A stretch of 64,000 bases of DNA from Burkholderia ubonensis (GCF_902833085.1 NZ_CADFEB010000001.1:231742-295741), one strand, 5' to 3'. Numbered from the stretch's first letter, positions 43,596 to 53,759 are shown. Notes: generated by a model not told the origin, from the sequence alone. Made by a program: numbers and translations.

Positions 43596-45680
43596 TCAGA
43601 CGAACGGCGTCAGCAGCATGTCGATGAGCTTGATGCCGATGAAGGGCGCGACGACGCCCCCCACGCCATAGATCATCAGGTTGCGCCACAGCAGCTTCTC
43701 CGCCGGCTCGGCGCGGTACTTCACGCCCTTCAGCGCGAGCGGGATCAGCGCGACGATGATCAGCGCATTGAAGATCACCGCCGACAGGATCGCCGACGTC
43801 GGGCTGTGCAGCCGCATCACGTTCAGCGCGCCGAGTGCCGGATAGGTGGCGACGAACGCGGCCGGAATGATCGCGAAGTACTTCGCGAGATCGTTCGCCA
43901 CGCTGAACGTCGTCAGCGCGCCGCGCGTCATGATCATCTGCTTGCCGACCTCGACCACCTGCATCAGCTTCGTCGGGCTGCTGTCCAGATCGACCATGTT
44001 GGCCGCTTCCTTGGCCGCCTGCGTGCCGCTGTGCATCGCCACCGCCACGTCGGCCTGGGCCAGCGCCGGCGCGTCGTTGGTGCCGTCGCCCGTCATCGCG
44101 ACGAGGTGGCCCTTCGCCTGATGCTCGCGAATCAGGCGCAGCTTGTCCTCCGGCGTCGCTTCCGCGAGATAGTCGTCGACGCCCGCTTCCGCCGCGATCG
44201 CCGCCGCCGTCAGCCGGTTGTCGCCGGTGATCATCACGGTCTTCACGCCGACCTTGCGCAGCTCGGCGAAGCGCGCCTTGATGCCGTGCTTGACGATGTC
44301 CTTCAGCTCGATCGTGCCCAGCACCCGGCTGCCGTCGGCGACCACGAGCGGCGTGCCGCCGCGCCGCGCGATGTCGCTGACCGACGCTTCGACCTCGCCC
44401 GGAAACACGCCGCCGAGCGCGTCGACGTGCGCGCGGATCGCGGACGCCGCGCCCTTGCGCACCTGGCGATCGCCGATGTCGAGCCCGCTCATCCGGGTGC
44501 GCGCGCTGAACGGCACCGTGATGCTGCCGTCGACCCCGCGCACGTGCAGGCCGAACCGCTGCTTCGCGAGCACGACGATCGAGCGCCCTTCCGGCGTTTC
44601 GTCCGCGAGCGACGACAGCTGCGCGGCTTCCGCGAGCGTGCGCTCGTCCACGCCGGACGCCGGGCGGAACTGCACCGCCTCGCGGTTGCCGAGCGTGATC
44701 GTGCCGGTCTTGTCGAGCAGCAGCACGTCGACGTCGCCCGCCGCCTCGATCGCGCGGCCCGACGTGGCCAGCACGTTCGCGCGCATCATGCGGCTCATCC
44801 CCGCGATGCCGATCGCCGACAGCAGCGCGCCGATCGTCGTCGGAATCAGGCAGACCAGCAGCGCGATCAGCACGGTCAGGCTCACGGCCGAGCCGGACGC
44901 ATTGAGCAGCACGCTGAACTGCGAGAACGGCAGCAGCGTCACGCACACGAGCAGGAAGATGATCGTCAGCGCGACCAGCAGGATCGACAGCGCGATCTCG
45001 TTCGGCGTCTTGCCGCGCTTCGCACCCTCGACCATCGCGATCATGCGGTCGAGGAACGCCTCGCCCGGATTCGCGGTGATCTTCACGATGATCCAGTCGG
45101 ACAGCACGCGGGTGCCGCCCGTCACCGACGAGAAATCGCCGCCCGACTCGCGGATCACCGGCGCCGATTCGCCGGTGATCGCCGATTCGTCGACCGACGC
45201 GACGCCGTCGATCACTTCGCCGTCGGCCGGAATCGTGTCGCCGGCCTCGACGAGCACGATGCTGCCCGCGGCCAGCTCGTCGCTCGGCACGCGATGGGTC
45301 GTACTGCCATAGCGCTTCGGCTCGTCGAGCACCTTCGCATAGACGCGCTTGCGCGCCGCACGCAGCGCCTCGGCCTGCGCCTTGCCGCGTCCTTCGGCCA
45401 GCGCCTCGGCCGCGTTCGCGAACAGCACCGTGAACCACAGCCAGCACGCGACGCCGAAAATGAAGCCGGCCGGCGCGTCGCCGGAACCCGTCAGCGCCTG
45501 CAGCCACAGCAGCGTCGTGACGATGCTGCCGAGGTAGACGACGAACATCACGGGGTTCTTCCACTGCACCTGCGGCGCGAGCTTCCGGAACGCCTCGCGC
45601 AGCACCAAGGTCCAGCGCATCGGCGCAATGCCGCCGATCGGGGCGGCCGCCTGGTTGATCGAGGTTTCGATATGAGACAT
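43596..45680 (-). CDS. kdpB: KdpB, P-type ATPase subunit of the K+ pump
   Basis: A 694-residue P-type ATPase. The phosphorylation motif is DKTGTIT. Other motifs are GESAPV (actuator TGES), KGAA (nucleotide site), TGDN and [12 protein letters not shown]. It forms the KdpFABC complex with the other subunits. It lies downstream of kdpC here, contrary to the usual A-B-C order. Confidence 0.96.
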   Translation of the reverse strand: MSHIETSINQAAAPIGGIAPMRWTLVLREAFRKLAPQVQWKNPVMFVVYLGSIVTTLLWLQALTGSGDAPAGFIFGVACWLWFTVLFANAAEALAEGRGKAQAEALRAARKRVYAKVLDEPKRYGSTTHRVPSDELAAGSIVLVEAGDTIPADGEVIDGVASVDESAITGESAPVIRESGGDFSSVTGGTRVLSDWIIVKITANPGEAFLDRMIAMVEGAKRGKTPNEIALSILLVALTIIFLLVCVTLLPFSQFSVLLNASGSAVSLTVLIALLVCLIPTTIGALLSAIGIAGMSRMMRANVLATSGRAIEAAGDVDVLLLDKTGTITLGNREAVQFRPASGVDERTLAEAAQLSSLADETPEGRSIVVLAKQRFGLHVRGVDGSITVPFSARTRMSGLDIGDRQVRKGAASAIRAHVDALGGVFPGEVEASVSDIARRGGTPLVVADGSRVLGTIELKDIVKHGIKARFAELRKVGVKTVMITGDNRLTAAAIAAEAGVDDYLAEATPEDKLRLIREHQAKGHLVAMTGDGTNDAPALAQADVAVAMHSGTQAAKEAANMVDLDSSPTKLMQVVEVGKQMIMTRGALTTFSVANDLAKYFAIIPAAFVATYPALGALNVMRLHSPTSAILSAVIFNALIIVALIPLALKGVKYRAEPAEKLLWRNLMIYGVGGVVAPFIGIKLIDMLLTPFV

Positions 45681-45702
45681 GAGTTGACTCCTTTGCCTTC
45701 CC

Positions 45703-46401
45703 TTAGCGCGCGCCGGCCGCTTTGCCGAGCGCGCGGTCGAGCGCCATGTTCAGCTCGAGCACGCGGACGCGCGGCTCGCCGAGCACCGCGAGCTGGCGCG
45801 GCGCGGCGACACGGTCGACGAGCGCCGTCACCTGGTCGGGCGCGATGCCGCGCGCTTTCGCGACCCGCGCCGCCTGCAGCCGCGCATTCGCGATCGAGAT
45901 TTCCGGATCGAGCCCGGACGCGGACGCCGTCACCGCATCGACCGGCACCGGCGCGTCGGGCGCGAGCCCGTTCTCCTGCCGGTACGCCCGCACGCGCGCG
46001 GCGATGTCCGCGAGCAGCTTCTTGCTGGCCGCGCCCTGGTTGCTCGCGCCGCTGCCGGCCGCGTTGTACGGCTGGTCGACGGTCTTCGCCGGATCGGCGG
46101 GATCGGTGCCGACCGTGGCGCTCGGGCGCGGATGGAAGTACTCGGCCCGCGCGAACGACTGCCCGATCACCGCCGAGCCGACGGTGACGCCGTCGCGCAC
46201 GACCAGGCTGCCGCGCGCCTGCGACGGAAACAGCACGTTCGCGACGCCGGTCGTGACCAGCGGATACGCGAGGCCCGTGACGAGCATGAACAGCACCGAC
46301 GATGCGATCACCGGCCTGACGAGGCCGCCGGCGGCGGCCATGAACGACGACCCGGAGGCCGGCGCGGCGGCCGGCGCCGCGTGGCGATTGCTTTGAGACA
46401 T
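45703..46401 (-). CDS. kdpC: KdpC subunit of the K+ pump
   Basis: A 232-residue protein. One N-terminal membrane helix (about 30-50, [19 protein letters not shown]) is followed by the periplasmic domain with [25 protein letters not shown] and SGLDPEIS, all KdpC signatures. It is 10 bp after kdpA and 22 bp before kdpB. The N-terminal Ala/Pro-rich extension is longer than in enteric KdpC. Confidence 0.95.
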   Translation of the reverse strand: MSQSNRHAAPAAAPASGSSFMAAAGGLVRPVIASSVLFMLVTGLAYPLVTTGVANVLFPSQARGSLVVRDGVTVGSAVIGQSFARAEYFHPRPSATVGTDPADPAKTVDQPYNAAGSGASNQGAASKKLLADIAARVRAYRQENGLAPDAPVPVDAVTASASGLDPEISIANARLQAARVAKARGIAPDQVTALVDRVAAPRQLAVLGEPRVRVLELNMALDRALGKAAGAR

Positions 46402-46411
46402 GATGATTTCC

Positions 46412-48115
46412 TCAGAACAGTTGGCCGCTCGTCATCAGCAGATGCTCGACGATCGGGCCCAGCGCGAGCGCCGGCAGGAACGTGAGGCCGCCGACGACGA
46501 GGATCACGAAGATCAGCAGGCCGGCGAACAGGCCCGTCGACGTGGACAGCGTGCCGGCGCTCTCCGGAATGCTCTTCTTGGCGGCGAGGCAGCCGGCGAC
46601 GGCCAGCATCGGCAGCAGCGTCAGATAGCGGCCGATCAGCATCGCGAAGCCGATCGTCGTGTTGAAGAACGGCGTGTTCGCGTTCAGGCCCGCGAACGCG
46701 GAGCCGTTGTTGGCGGTGCCCGACGTGTACGCGTACAGCACCTCGCTGAAGCCGTGCGGCCCGAGGTTGGCGAGACTGTCCATCGTCGAGTGCATCATCG
46801 CGGCGATCGCGGTGAAGCCGAGGATGCTGAACGGATGCGCGAGCACCGCGAGCATCACGAGCTTCATTTCGCGGGCCTCGATCTTCTTGCCGAGAAACTC
46901 CGGCGTGCGCCCGATCATCATGCCGACCAGGAACACCGTCAGGATTGCGAACGTGAACAGGTTGATCAGCCCGACGCCGTCGCCGCCGAACACGTTGTTC
47001 AGCATCATCTGCGCGAGCGGCACGAGCCCCCCGAGCGGCGTCAGCGAGTCGTGCATCGCATCGACCGAACCCGTCGTCGCGGCCGTCGTGACGGTCGCGA
47101 ACAGGCTCGTCTGCGCGATGCCGAAGCGCATCTCCTTGCCTTCCATGTTGCCGCCCGGCTGGTCGGCGCTCATGACCTGATCGACGCCCAGCCCCGTGAG
47201 CAGCGGGTTGCCGTGCTGCTCGGCCTGGTAGATCACCGCCAGGAAGCCGACGAACATCACGACGAACGCGCCGAGGATCACCCAGCCCTGGCGACGCCGG
47301 CCGATCATGCTGCCGAGCGCATAGGTCAGCGCCGACGGAATCAGCAGCATGCTCAGCATGTGCAGCGTGTTGGTGAGCGGCGTCGGGTTCTCGAACGGAT
47401 GCGCGGCGTTCATGCTGAAGAAGCCGCCGCCGTTGGTGCCGATGTGCTTGATCGACTCGAGGCTCGCGACCGGACCCGTCACGATCTGCTGGCGCGCCCC
47501 TTCGAGCGTGGTCGCCCACGCGTCCGACGCCAGCGTCTGCGGCATGCCCTGCCATACGTACACCAGCGCCATCACGAAGCACAGCGGCAGCAGCACGCGA
47601 TAGATCACACGGGTGAAGTCCACCCAGTAGTTGCCGATGTCCGCCGCGTCCTTGCGGCTCAGGCCGCGAATGAAGCCGCCCGCGGCGGCGACGCCGGTCG
47701 CCGCGCTGACCGTCATCAGGAACGTGATGACCGCCATCTGCGAGAAGTTCGACAGGCTGCTTTCGCCTGCGTAGGCCTGCCAGTTGGTGTTCGTGATGAA
47801 CGACGCGGCCGTGTTGAACGCGAGATCGGGGCTCTGCGACGCACGCTGCAGCGAATCGAACGGCAGCATGTCCTGCACGCGCAGCAGCAGATACCCGAGC
47901 AGCATCATGCCCGCGTTGCTGAGCAGCAGCACCATCCCATAGCGCTTCCACGACATCGTCTCGGCCGGGTCGACGCCCAGCAGCGCGTAAGTGCGCTGCT
48001 CGGCCCACGCGTGGCGCGGGCTGGTGAACGCGTGCGCCAGCCATTTCCCGACGACGGGCACCAGCGCCAGCATGATCGCCAGCACGATCACGAATTGAAT
48101 AAGGTTATTGAACAT
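46412..48115 (-). CDS. kdpA: KdpA, K+-translocating subunit
   Basis: A 567-residue polytopic protein related to K+ channels. Selectivity-loop sequences include [57 protein letters not shown] and [12 protein letters not shown]. It starts [11 protein letters not shown] at 48115. The usual ten transmembrane helices are visible. Confidence 0.96.
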   Translation of the reverse strand: MFNNLIQFVIVLAIMLALVPVVGKWLAHAFTSPRHAWAEQRTYALLGVDPAETMSWKRYGMVLLLSNAGMMLLGYLLLRVQDMLPFDSLQRASQSPDLAFNTAASFITNTNWQAYAGESSLSNFSQMAVITFLMTVSAATGVAAAGGFIRGLSRKDAADIGNYWVDFTRVIYRVLLPLCFVMALVYVWQGMPQTLASDAWATTLEGARQQIVTGPVASLESIKHIGTNGGGFFSMNAAHPFENPTPLTNTLHMLSMLLIPSALTYALGSMIGRRRQGWVILGAFVVMFVGFLAVIYQAEQHGNPLLTGLGVDQVMSADQPGGNMEGKEMRFGIAQTSLFATVTTAATTGSVDAMHDSLTPLGGLVPLAQMMLNNVFGGDGVGLINLFTFAILTVFLVGMMIGRTPEFLGKKIEAREMKLVMLAVLAHPFSILGFTAIAAMMHSTMDSLANLGPHGFSEVLYAYTSGTANNGSAFAGLNANTPFFNTTIGFAMLIGRYLTLLPMLAVAGCLAAKKSIPESAGTLSTSTGLFAGLLIFVILVVGGLTFLPALALGPIVEHLLMTSGQLF

Positions 48116-48127
48116 GTCGACGCTCGC

Positions 48128-48211
48128 TCAAATCCTGTCCAGGCCGTTGATGAAACCGGCCGTCAACACGAAGAACACGAGCGTGAACAGCACGAAAAGC
48201 AGATCGCTCAT
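48128..48211 (-). CDS. 27-residue membrane peptide between kdpF and kdpA
   Basis: MSDLLFVLFTLVFFVLTAGF then INGLDRI: one strongly hydrophobic helix with a charged C-terminus. It ends 12 bp before the kdpA ATG. It is too short for most gene finders. It resembles, from memory, tiny membrane proteins encoded ahead of kdpF/kdpA in some proteobacteria. It may be an extra Kdp subunit or a coupling leader. The ribosome site is weak. Confidence 0.5.
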   Translation of the reverse strand: MSDLLFVLFTLVFFVLTAGFINGLDRI

Positions 48212-48254
48212 AAGGTTCACCGATATTTTTCCAAGTTCCGTTGCAATGCGCGAA

Positions 48255-48335
48255 TCAATACCGTTCCGGCTTGATCAACGCATGGAACAGATAGATGAAG
48301 AGCGCGACCGAAATGCCCCCCGAAATCCACAACAT
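48255..48335 (-). CDS. kdpF: KdpF small subunit
   Basis: A 26-residue peptide, MLWISGGISVALFIYLFHAL with end IKPERY, matching KdpF in size, single transmembrane helix and the end 'Y-x-[LF]-x-A-L-[IL]-[KR]-P-E-x-[YF]'. AAGGGGAAAGCG precedes the ATG. KdpF stabilises the KdpABC complex. It is the first gene of the operon. Confidence 0.85.
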   Translation of the reverse strand: MLWISGGISVALFIYLFHALIKPERY

Positions 48336-48705
48336 CGCTTTCCCCTTTTGTTTTGCTTGCCCGGATAACCCGCGGCACTATCGATATCGCCGGCCCGCAC
48401 CGCTGCGGCGGCGCATCGGGCCGGACGACGGCCACCCCACGCTCGACTGGAGAATGGGATGCGACAGTGTAGGAATCCGCGTATCAAAGCGGTGTTCAAT
48501 TTCCTTTCGCGAAGTAAAAAACCTGTAAAGACGCGAGGCGTGCATTTCATATTCTCCACAGGCCGATGCGCGCCGCTTTTATGTGATTTTTTCAAGCGCG
48601 CCGTCAGTCTATACACCGTATCTTCAGCGCCGTTCCTAGAATGAGCACCATGTTCCAGACGGGATCTCCGTAACGCGGGCAGTGATGCGGCGCGGGGATG
48701 AATGC
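48336..48705. other. kdp promoter region, divergent from a small hypothetical gene
   Basis: A 370-bp gap containing the candidate KdpE site listed separately and several AT-rich blocks (48500-48600). I cannot fix a -10/-35 pair for either direction. No gene is supported. Confidence 0.45.
48512..48530 (-). promoter_or_regulatory. Candidate KdpE-binding site
   Basis: On the minus strand CTTTACAGGTTTTTTACTT, similar to the E. coli KdpE box with TTTATA-like and T-rich TTTTTAC halves. It is about 180 bp upstream of kdpF and oriented as expected. Confidence 0.4.
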
Positions 48706-49056
48706 ATGAAATCGCCCAGATCCGAAGCCGTTTCGATCACGCTTCCGCACGTTCTCCCATCGCGGCCGGCCGTATCCGGCCCGCGCGTCGCGGCGCGGCC
48801 GCGCAGGCGCATCTCGGACTACCCGGTGCTGCTGTCGATCCGGGTCGAGACCGGGAACCTGGCCGCGGCGCGCCGCATGCTGCACGATGCGCTCGGCCCC
48901 GCGCTGAGCATCTACACGGCGGAGATCAATCGCCAGACGGGCCGCGCGTGCCTGCAAATCGAGCTTGCGAAGTCGCTCGTGTCGCAGGTGATGTCGTCGA
49001 TCATCCGGCTGCTGCCCGAGGCCGAACTGGGCGCGATCCGCCCGTCGCGGCGCTGA
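48706..49056 (+). CDS. Hypothetical protein, 116 residues
   Basis: A Burkholderia-style small protein. After an Arg/Pro-rich, probably disordered leader (1-40), a compact domain (SDYPVLLSIRVETGNLAAAR, then LSIYTAEINRQTGRACLQIEL) has the beta-alpha-beta feel of an ACT-like fold. The start could also be GTG 48682 or ATG 48685. It lies between kdp and the porin gene on the plus strand. Function unknown. Confidence 0.6.
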   Translation: MKSPRSEAVSITLPHVLPSRPAVSGPRVAARPRRRISDYPVLLSIRVETGNLAAARRMLHDALGPALSIYTAEINRQTGRACLQIELAKSLVSQVMSSIIRLLPEAELGAIRPSRR

Positions 49057-49168
49057 ACGGCACGCGTCGCCCCCCTCTTTTACCGATTCAGACGCGCGCC
49101 ATCGACGCCGATCGCGCGCGTCATTCGTAGCACGCCCGTCGAAACGGGTCTTTCCAGGAAGTCAAACA

Positions 49169-50293
49169 ATGAAAAAAGAAGTCGTCGGCGCCCTCTCGGT
49201 CGCCGTGCTCAGCGTCACCGCACACGCACAAAGCAGCGTCACCCTCTACGGGATGCTGGATGCCGGAATCGCGTACGTGAACAACCAGTCGGGCAAGAGC
49301 GTCTGGCAGCAAGGCAGCGGGCTGCTGTCGAACACGGTGTTCGGCCTGAACGGCGCGGAAGATCTCGGCGGCGGCCTGCACGCGATCTTCCGGCTCGAGA
49401 GCGGATTCAACCTGAACAACGGCACGCAGTCCTACAAGGATTCGATGTTCGGCCGCCGCGCGTACGTCGGCCTGCAGGACGACCGCTACGGCACGCTGAC
49501 CCTCGGCCGGCAATACGACGCCGTCGTCGATTATCTCGGCCCGATCGCGATGTCGAACAACGGCGACGGCAACAACCTTGCCGCGCACCCGTTCGACAAC
49601 GACAACGTCGACGATTCGTTCTACATCAACAATGCGGTCAAGTACGCGAGCCCGACGATCGCCGGGTTTCAGTTCGCCGGCCTGTACGGCTTCAGCAACC
49701 AGCCCGGCTTTGCGAACAACCGCGCATACAGCGCCGGCCTGTCGTATGCGAACGGCCCGGTCAACTTCGGCGCCGCGTACCTGCAGCTCAATCGCGGCGG
49801 CCTGACCACGGGCGGCGCGCTGTCGACCAACGACAACGCGAACTTTCCGTCGGCCCGCCAGCGCGTGATGGGCGCGGGCGGCAGCTACACGTTCGAGCGG
49901 CTGACGGTCGGCGCACTGTGGACGCATTCGATGTTCGACCGGACGAGCGCCTCGTCGCTGCCGGGCGCGCTGAACGCGCTGCGCTTCGACAACTACGAAG
50001 TCAACGCCCGTTATGCGCTGAATTCGGCGGTGTCGTTCGCCGGCGCCTATACGTTCACCGACGGCCGCTTCGACGACGCCGCCGGCAGCCATCGCCCGAA
50101 ATGGCATCAGGTCACGCTGATGGCCGACTACGCGCTGAGCAAGCGCACCGACGTGTACGCGGAAACGGTGTACCAGCACCAGTCCGGCGCGGCATCGGGC
50201 ACGACGCTCGGCTTCGCGAGCATCAACGGGCTGGGCGCGTCGTCGACGAACACGCAGGTCGCGGCGACCGTCGGCATGCGGCACCGGTTCTGA
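49169..50293 (+). CDS. Outer-membrane porin (Burkholderia general-porin family)
   Basis: A 374-residue trimeric porin. The signal peptide ends AHAQ, then SSVTLYGMLDAGIAYVNN. Family motifs include GLNGAEDLGGGLHAIFRLESGF, FGRRAYVGLQDDRYGTLTLGRQ and the terminal beta strand VAATVGMRHRF with C-terminal Phe required for Bam assembly. CCAGGAAG lies upstream. Selectivity unknown. Confidence 0.93.
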   Translation: MKKEVVGALSVAVLSVTAHAQSSVTLYGMLDAGIAYVNNQSGKSVWQQGSGLLSNTVFGLNGAEDLGGGLHAIFRLESGFNLNNGTQSYKDSMFGRRAYVGLQDDRYGTLTLGRQYDAVVDYLGPIAMSNNGDGNNLAAHPFDNDNVDDSFYINNAVKYASPTIAGFQFAGLYGFSNQPGFANNRAYSAGLSYANGPVNFGAAYLQLNRGGLTTGGALSTNDNANFPSARQRVMGAGGSYTFERLTVGALWTHSMFDRTSASSLPGALNALRFDNYEVNARYALNSAVSFAGAYTFTDGRFDDAAGSHRPKWHQVTLMADYALSKRTDVYAETVYQHQSGAASGTTLGFASINGLGASSTNTQVAATVGMRHRF

Positions 50294-50465
50294 CGGGCCG
50301 CGGACGCGCGGCTCTGTGCAATCCCGCATGGACGCGCGTCGCGCAAACAGGGATCATTCAAGGAAATCGGACCGGTGCGTCCGCGAAACCGGTACACTCG
50401 GCGCCGGGCGCGCGCCGGGCCGGCATTCGGCGGCGGGCGGCCACCGCTTCTTGAACTGCGATCCC

Positions 50466-51161
50466 ATGACCACACCGATCTATCAGGAAATCAAGGATTT
50501 CATCCTGGCGCGGATCCACGCCGGCGAATGGGCGGAAGGCGACCAGGTGCCGTCGGAGAACGAACTCGCGCGCGAATTCAACGTCGCGCGGATGACCGTC
50601 AACCGCGCGCTGCGCGAGCTGACGGCCGAGCAGGTGCTGACGCGCACCCGCGGCTCCGGCACGTTCGTCGCGACGCCGAAGTACGAGTCGACGCTCGTCG
50701 CAATCCGCAGCATCTCGGACGAAGTCGGCGCGCGCGGCCACGGCTATCGCGCGCAGGTGCTGCAGGTCGGCGCGACGATCGCCGACGCGAAGCTCGCCGA
50801 CGAGATGCAGCTCGACGCCGGCAAGCCGATCTTCCATTCGCGCGTGCTGCACTTCGAGAACGACACGCCCGTGCAGCTCGAGGAGCGCTGGGTCAATCCG
50901 GCCTGCGCGCCCGACTACGCGCTGCAGGACTTCACGACGACGACGCCGAACCAGTACCTGACGCGCGTCGCGCCGCTGCAGCGCGTCGAATACCGGATCG
51001 AGGCCGCGATGCCCGATGCGGAAACGCGCCGCCTGCTGATGATGGACGAGCGCGAGCCGTGCCTGATGCTGCATCGGCGCACGTGGTCGCAAGGCGTCGT
51101 CGCGTCGACGGTCAATCTGTGGCATCCGGGCAGCCGCTACCGCTTCACCGGGCATTTCTGA
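50466..51161 (+). CDS. GntR/HutC-family regulator
   Basis: A 231-residue repressor-type protein: N-terminal winged helix (EGDQVPSENELAREFNVARMTV...LTRTRGSGTFVA) and a C-terminal UTRA effector domain (RVLHFENDTPVQLEERWVNP). It resembles HutC, which senses urocanate, but no hut genes are in the window, so the name is not secure. The 3' end overlaps the convergent glycosyltransferase gene by 17 bp. Confidence 0.85.
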   Translation: MTTPIYQEIKDFILARIHAGEWAEGDQVPSENELAREFNVARMTVNRALRELTAEQVLTRTRGSGTFVATPKYESTLVAIRSISDEVGARGHGYRAQVLQVGATIADAKLADEMQLDAGKPIFHSRVLHFENDTPVQLEERWVNPACAPDYALQDFTTTTPNQYLTRVAPLQRVEYRIEAAMPDAETRRLLMMDEREPCLMLHRRTWSQGVVASTVNLWHPGSRYRFTGHF

Positions 51162-52410
51162 CGCGGGCCTGCGCCTGCCCGCTCACGCCCCATCGCTCGA
51201 TCGCGGCGACCGCCCGCCGCAACCCGTGCTCTTGCGCGATGCGCCGCCCCAGTTCGGCGGCGCGCGCCTTCACGTCGTCGCGCTGCGCAAACGCGATGCC
51301 GTGCGCGAGCTCGGCGGCCCGCAACCGCTTGCCCGCCACCGGCGCGCCGGCCACGCCGAGCCGCTGAAGCCGGTTCGCCCAGAAGAACTGGTCGCCCGCG
51401 AACGGCACCACCACCGACGGCACGCCCGCGCGCGCCGCCGAGTGCGTGGTGCCCGATCCGCCGTGATGAATCACCATCGACGTGCGCGGAAACAGCCAGC
51501 GATGCGGCGTGTCGCCGACGACGAACACGTGCTTCGGCAGCGCGGACGTGTCGATCCCGCTCCATCCCGGATAGAACAGCGCGCGGCGGCCGTCGAGCGC
51601 CGTCACCAGCGCATCCGTCAGCGACGCGCGATCGAAACCCGCCATGCTGCCGAAGCCGACGTAGACCGGCGGCTCGCCCGCGGCGAGAAACGCGTCGAGC
51701 GCCGGCGGCGGCGTCCACGCCGGATCGTCGACGCTCCATTGCCCGCACGCGCATGCGTTGTCCGGCCAGTCGGCGGGGCCGGACAGCAGCGCCGGCGACA
51801 CGCCGTACAGCATCGGATGTTCGGTCCAGACGCGCTTGCGCGGCGGCAACCCGCAGACGCTCGCGCGCGCCGCGTTGGTCGAGCGCCGGAACGCCTGCCA
51901 CAGCAGCGCATTCACGAGCCGGTGGCTCGCGCGGTTGAGCCAGCGCGGCAGCTTGTCCGGCGGCAGGAACGGCGACGGGAAGCCGGCGGTGGGCGTGATC
52001 GGGATCAGCCCCGCGCCGATCGCGGGAACGCCGCGATACTCGGCGACCGACAGGCCGACGAACGCCGCGAGCCCCGACACGACGATCGCGTTGCAGCCCG
52101 CGGACGCATCGGCGACTTCGCGCATCCATGCGGCGGTGTTGGCATTCGCGATCGCCGCGAGCGCCTTCGACGTATCGGTGAAGCCGCCCCGCCCGCTCAC
52201 CGCGTCCGACAACGCTTCGCCCGGTGCGAGCGCGCGGCGGATGTCGCCCGACAGCGCGGCCGACGGCACACAGAGCGCGGCGGCCGAACCGAGCGTCGCG
52301 GCATCGGCCAGCAGCCGCACCTCGTGGCCGGCGTCGAGCAGCGCACGGCCGAGCGCCGCGAGCGGGCGCGTATCGCCTTCGGTGCCGTAGGTGACGATGA
52401 CGAGCTTCAT
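51145..52410 (-). CDS. GT1-like glycosyltransferase (macrolide/sterol type)
   Basis: A 421-residue GT-B enzyme. The N-terminal MKLVIVTYGTEGDTRPLAALGRAL is the acceptor domain start. The C-terminal donor signature is IHHGGSGTTHSAARAGVPSVVVPFAGDQFFWANR, as in UDP-glycosyltransferases that decorate lipids or secondary metabolites. It is divergent from tetR, which probably controls it. Confidence 0.88.
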   Translation of the reverse strand: MKLVIVTYGTEGDTRPLAALGRALLDAGHEVRLLADAATLGSAAALCVPSAALSGDIRRALAPGEALSDAVSGRGGFTDTSKALAAIANANTAAWMREVADASAGCNAIVVSGLAAFVGLSVAEYRGVPAIGAGLIPITPTAGFPSPFLPPDKLPRWLNRASHRLVNALLWQAFRRSTNAARASVCGLPPRKRVWTEHPMLYGVSPALLSGPADWPDNACACGQWSVDDPAWTPPPALDAFLAAGEPPVYVGFGSMAGFDRASLTDALVTALDGRRALFYPGWSGIDTSALPKHVFVVGDTPHRWLFPRTSMVIHHGGSGTTHSAARAGVPSVVVPFAGDQFFWANRLQRLGVAGAPVAGKRLRAAELAHGIAFAQRDDVKARAAELGRRIAQEHGLRRAVAAIERWGVSGQAQARVRNAR

Positions 52411-52440
52411 GCGAGAATCCCTTGTTCACGGCGCGCCGGA

Positions 52441-52470
52441 TTGGCGCCATAAAATTACACGCCGTATACT
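52441..52470 (+). promoter_or_regulatory. Putative tetR promoter
   Basis: TTGGCG (52441-52446), 18-bp spacer and TATACT (52465-52470) in the 96-bp divergent gap between the glycosyltransferase and tetR genes. The GTATAC palindrome (52464-52469) at the -10 could be part of the TetR operator. Confidence 0.4.
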
Positions 52471-52506
52471 AATGCAATTCGTACACTTTCCGTGAAGACC
52501 TTCGCC

Positions 52507-53109
52507 ATGACCTCCATCGCCGACGATCCGGGCCGCCGCGCGCGCAAGCGCATCCAGATGCTCGCGCATCTCGCCGAGACCGCCGCGCGCCTGTTCGACG
52601 CGCACGGCTACGAAGCGGTCACGATGGAGCAGATCGCCGCGCAGGCCGACGTCGCGAAGCGCACGCTGTACAACCACTTTCCGACGAAGGAAGCGGTGCT
52701 CGCGCACTGGCTCGAAGGCGAGCTGGAACGCGATCTCGCGCATCTGCAACGCGACGTCGCGCGACGCAAGACCTTCGCGTCGCGAATCGCGTGCGTGCTC
52801 GACGCGTCGGCCGCATGGTGCGAGCAGCATCCGGTCTATCTGCTCGCGTACCTGCGGCATCGCTTCCTGAGCATCGGCGTAGCGGAAGCGGAAAGCGGCA
52901 GCGACATCGCGCTCGTCTGGAAACAGCTGATCGTCGCCGGCCAGCAAGCCGGCGAACTGAACGGCGCGCTCTGCGCCGATCAGCTCGCGACGTGGTTCCA
53001 TCACCTGTATCTCGCGGCGATGCTGCGCTGGCTGAATGTGCCGGAGCTGTCGCTGAAGCGCGAATTCCAGGCGGTCGCCCGGCTGTTTGTCGAAGGGGCG
53101 AAGGCGTAA
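52507..53109 (+). CDS. TetR-family regulator
   Basis: A 200-residue repressor: helix-turn-helix (AARLFDAHGYEAVTMEQIAAQADVAKRTLYNHFPTKEAVL split over about 22-65) and an all-helical ligand domain. A GTG at 52492 is an alternative start five codons upstream. It is divergent from the glycosyltransferase gene, its likely target. Confidence 0.87.
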   Translation: MTSIADDPGRRARKRIQMLAHLAETAARLFDAHGYEAVTMEQIAAQADVAKRTLYNHFPTKEAVLAHWLEGELERDLAHLQRDVARRKTFASRIACVLDASAAWCEQHPVYLLAYLRHRFLSIGVAEAESGSDIALVWKQLIVAGQQAGELNGALCADQLATWFHHLYLAAMLRWLNVPELSLKREFQAVARLFVEGAKA

Positions 53110-53303
53110 GCAGCGCGGCGTCGCCGCCGATGTATGGCAACCGTAAGCCCGCGTAGCCGTTGCGACACACCACCATGCCAAATTCGCCGCGCAGCAGTAT
53201 GCTGATGACGTACGGCTGCGCACAATGCTCCGGGCAAACCCTGCATGCGCGTGGTGCGCGTCGCCGTCGCGATCGCAAACCCGTTTGCAAGGAGGAATTC
53301 GTG

Positions 53304-53651
53304 ATGGCCGCCACGCATCATTTCCACCTCGAACTGCGGCACGCCAGCGTGCCGACCTATTTCGTCAGCTACCTGTTCCCCGCGCTGCTGTTCGTCTACG
53401 AGCTGCTGCGCGTCGGCCAGTGGATCCGCGATCACGGGATGCACTTCGCCGGCTTCAAGGAGATGGGCTACGAATACCTGCTGATGCTGCTGTTCGTCGG
53501 CCTGCAGATCGTCATCGAAGCGCTGTACCTGCTCGGCGCGGCGATGCGCAAGGACCGCGATTTCGAGCACCGGCTGCCGAACGTGGTCCTCGGCATCGGG
53601 TGTTCGATCGCGCTGCTCGCGATCGACCTCGCGATTCAGCTCGCGTTCTGA
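53304..53651 (+). CDS. Small membrane protein of unknown function
   Basis: A 115-residue protein with GGAGG before GTG 53301/ATG 53304. Three hydrophobic segments (about 20-38, 52-75, 90-113: YLFPALLFVYELL, YLLMLLFVGLQIVIEALYLL, VVLGIGCSIALLAIDLAIQL). An N-terminal His-rich stretch THHFHLELRHAS is notable. No family recognised. Confidence 0.65.
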   Translation: MAATHHFHLELRHASVPTYFVSYLFPALLFVYELLRVGQWIRDHGMHFAGFKEMGYEYLLMLLFVGLQIVIEALYLLGAAMRKDRDFEHRLPNVVLGIGCSIALLAIDLAIQLAF

Positions 53652-53671
53652 GCGCCCGCTGCCCGCCGCCG

Positions 53672-53695
53672 GCTCGGGCGCTCAGGCGCCCGAGC
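53672..53695. terminator. Bidirectional hairpin between convergent genes
   Basis: GCTCGGGCGC / GCGCCCGAGC, a perfect 10-bp stem with TCAG loop, lies between convergent genes. No T-tract on either side, so termination is inferred from position. Confidence 0.5.
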
Positions 53696-53759
53696 GGTGC
53701 GGCACGCGCCCGCGTTCCTTCAGCGCCGTGATGGTTGACGGTCCGGCCATGGGTCGTCG

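Noticed and set aside
41812..45564. 1250-codon frame that would give KdpD a long N-terminal extension
   Set aside because: The part upstream of 43515 overlaps kdpB in another frame and is a random Arg-Gly-rich translation without KdpD or Usp motifs, so it does not restore the missing N-terminal domain.
43302..46187. Open frame of 961 codons on the plus strand over kdpB and kdpC
   Set aside because: Arg/His/Asp-rich antisense translation. The minus strand encodes clear P-type ATPase motifs.
50466..51161. Firm identification as HutC
   Set aside because: The UTRA/GntR pattern is shared by many regulators and no histidine-utilisation genes are in the window.
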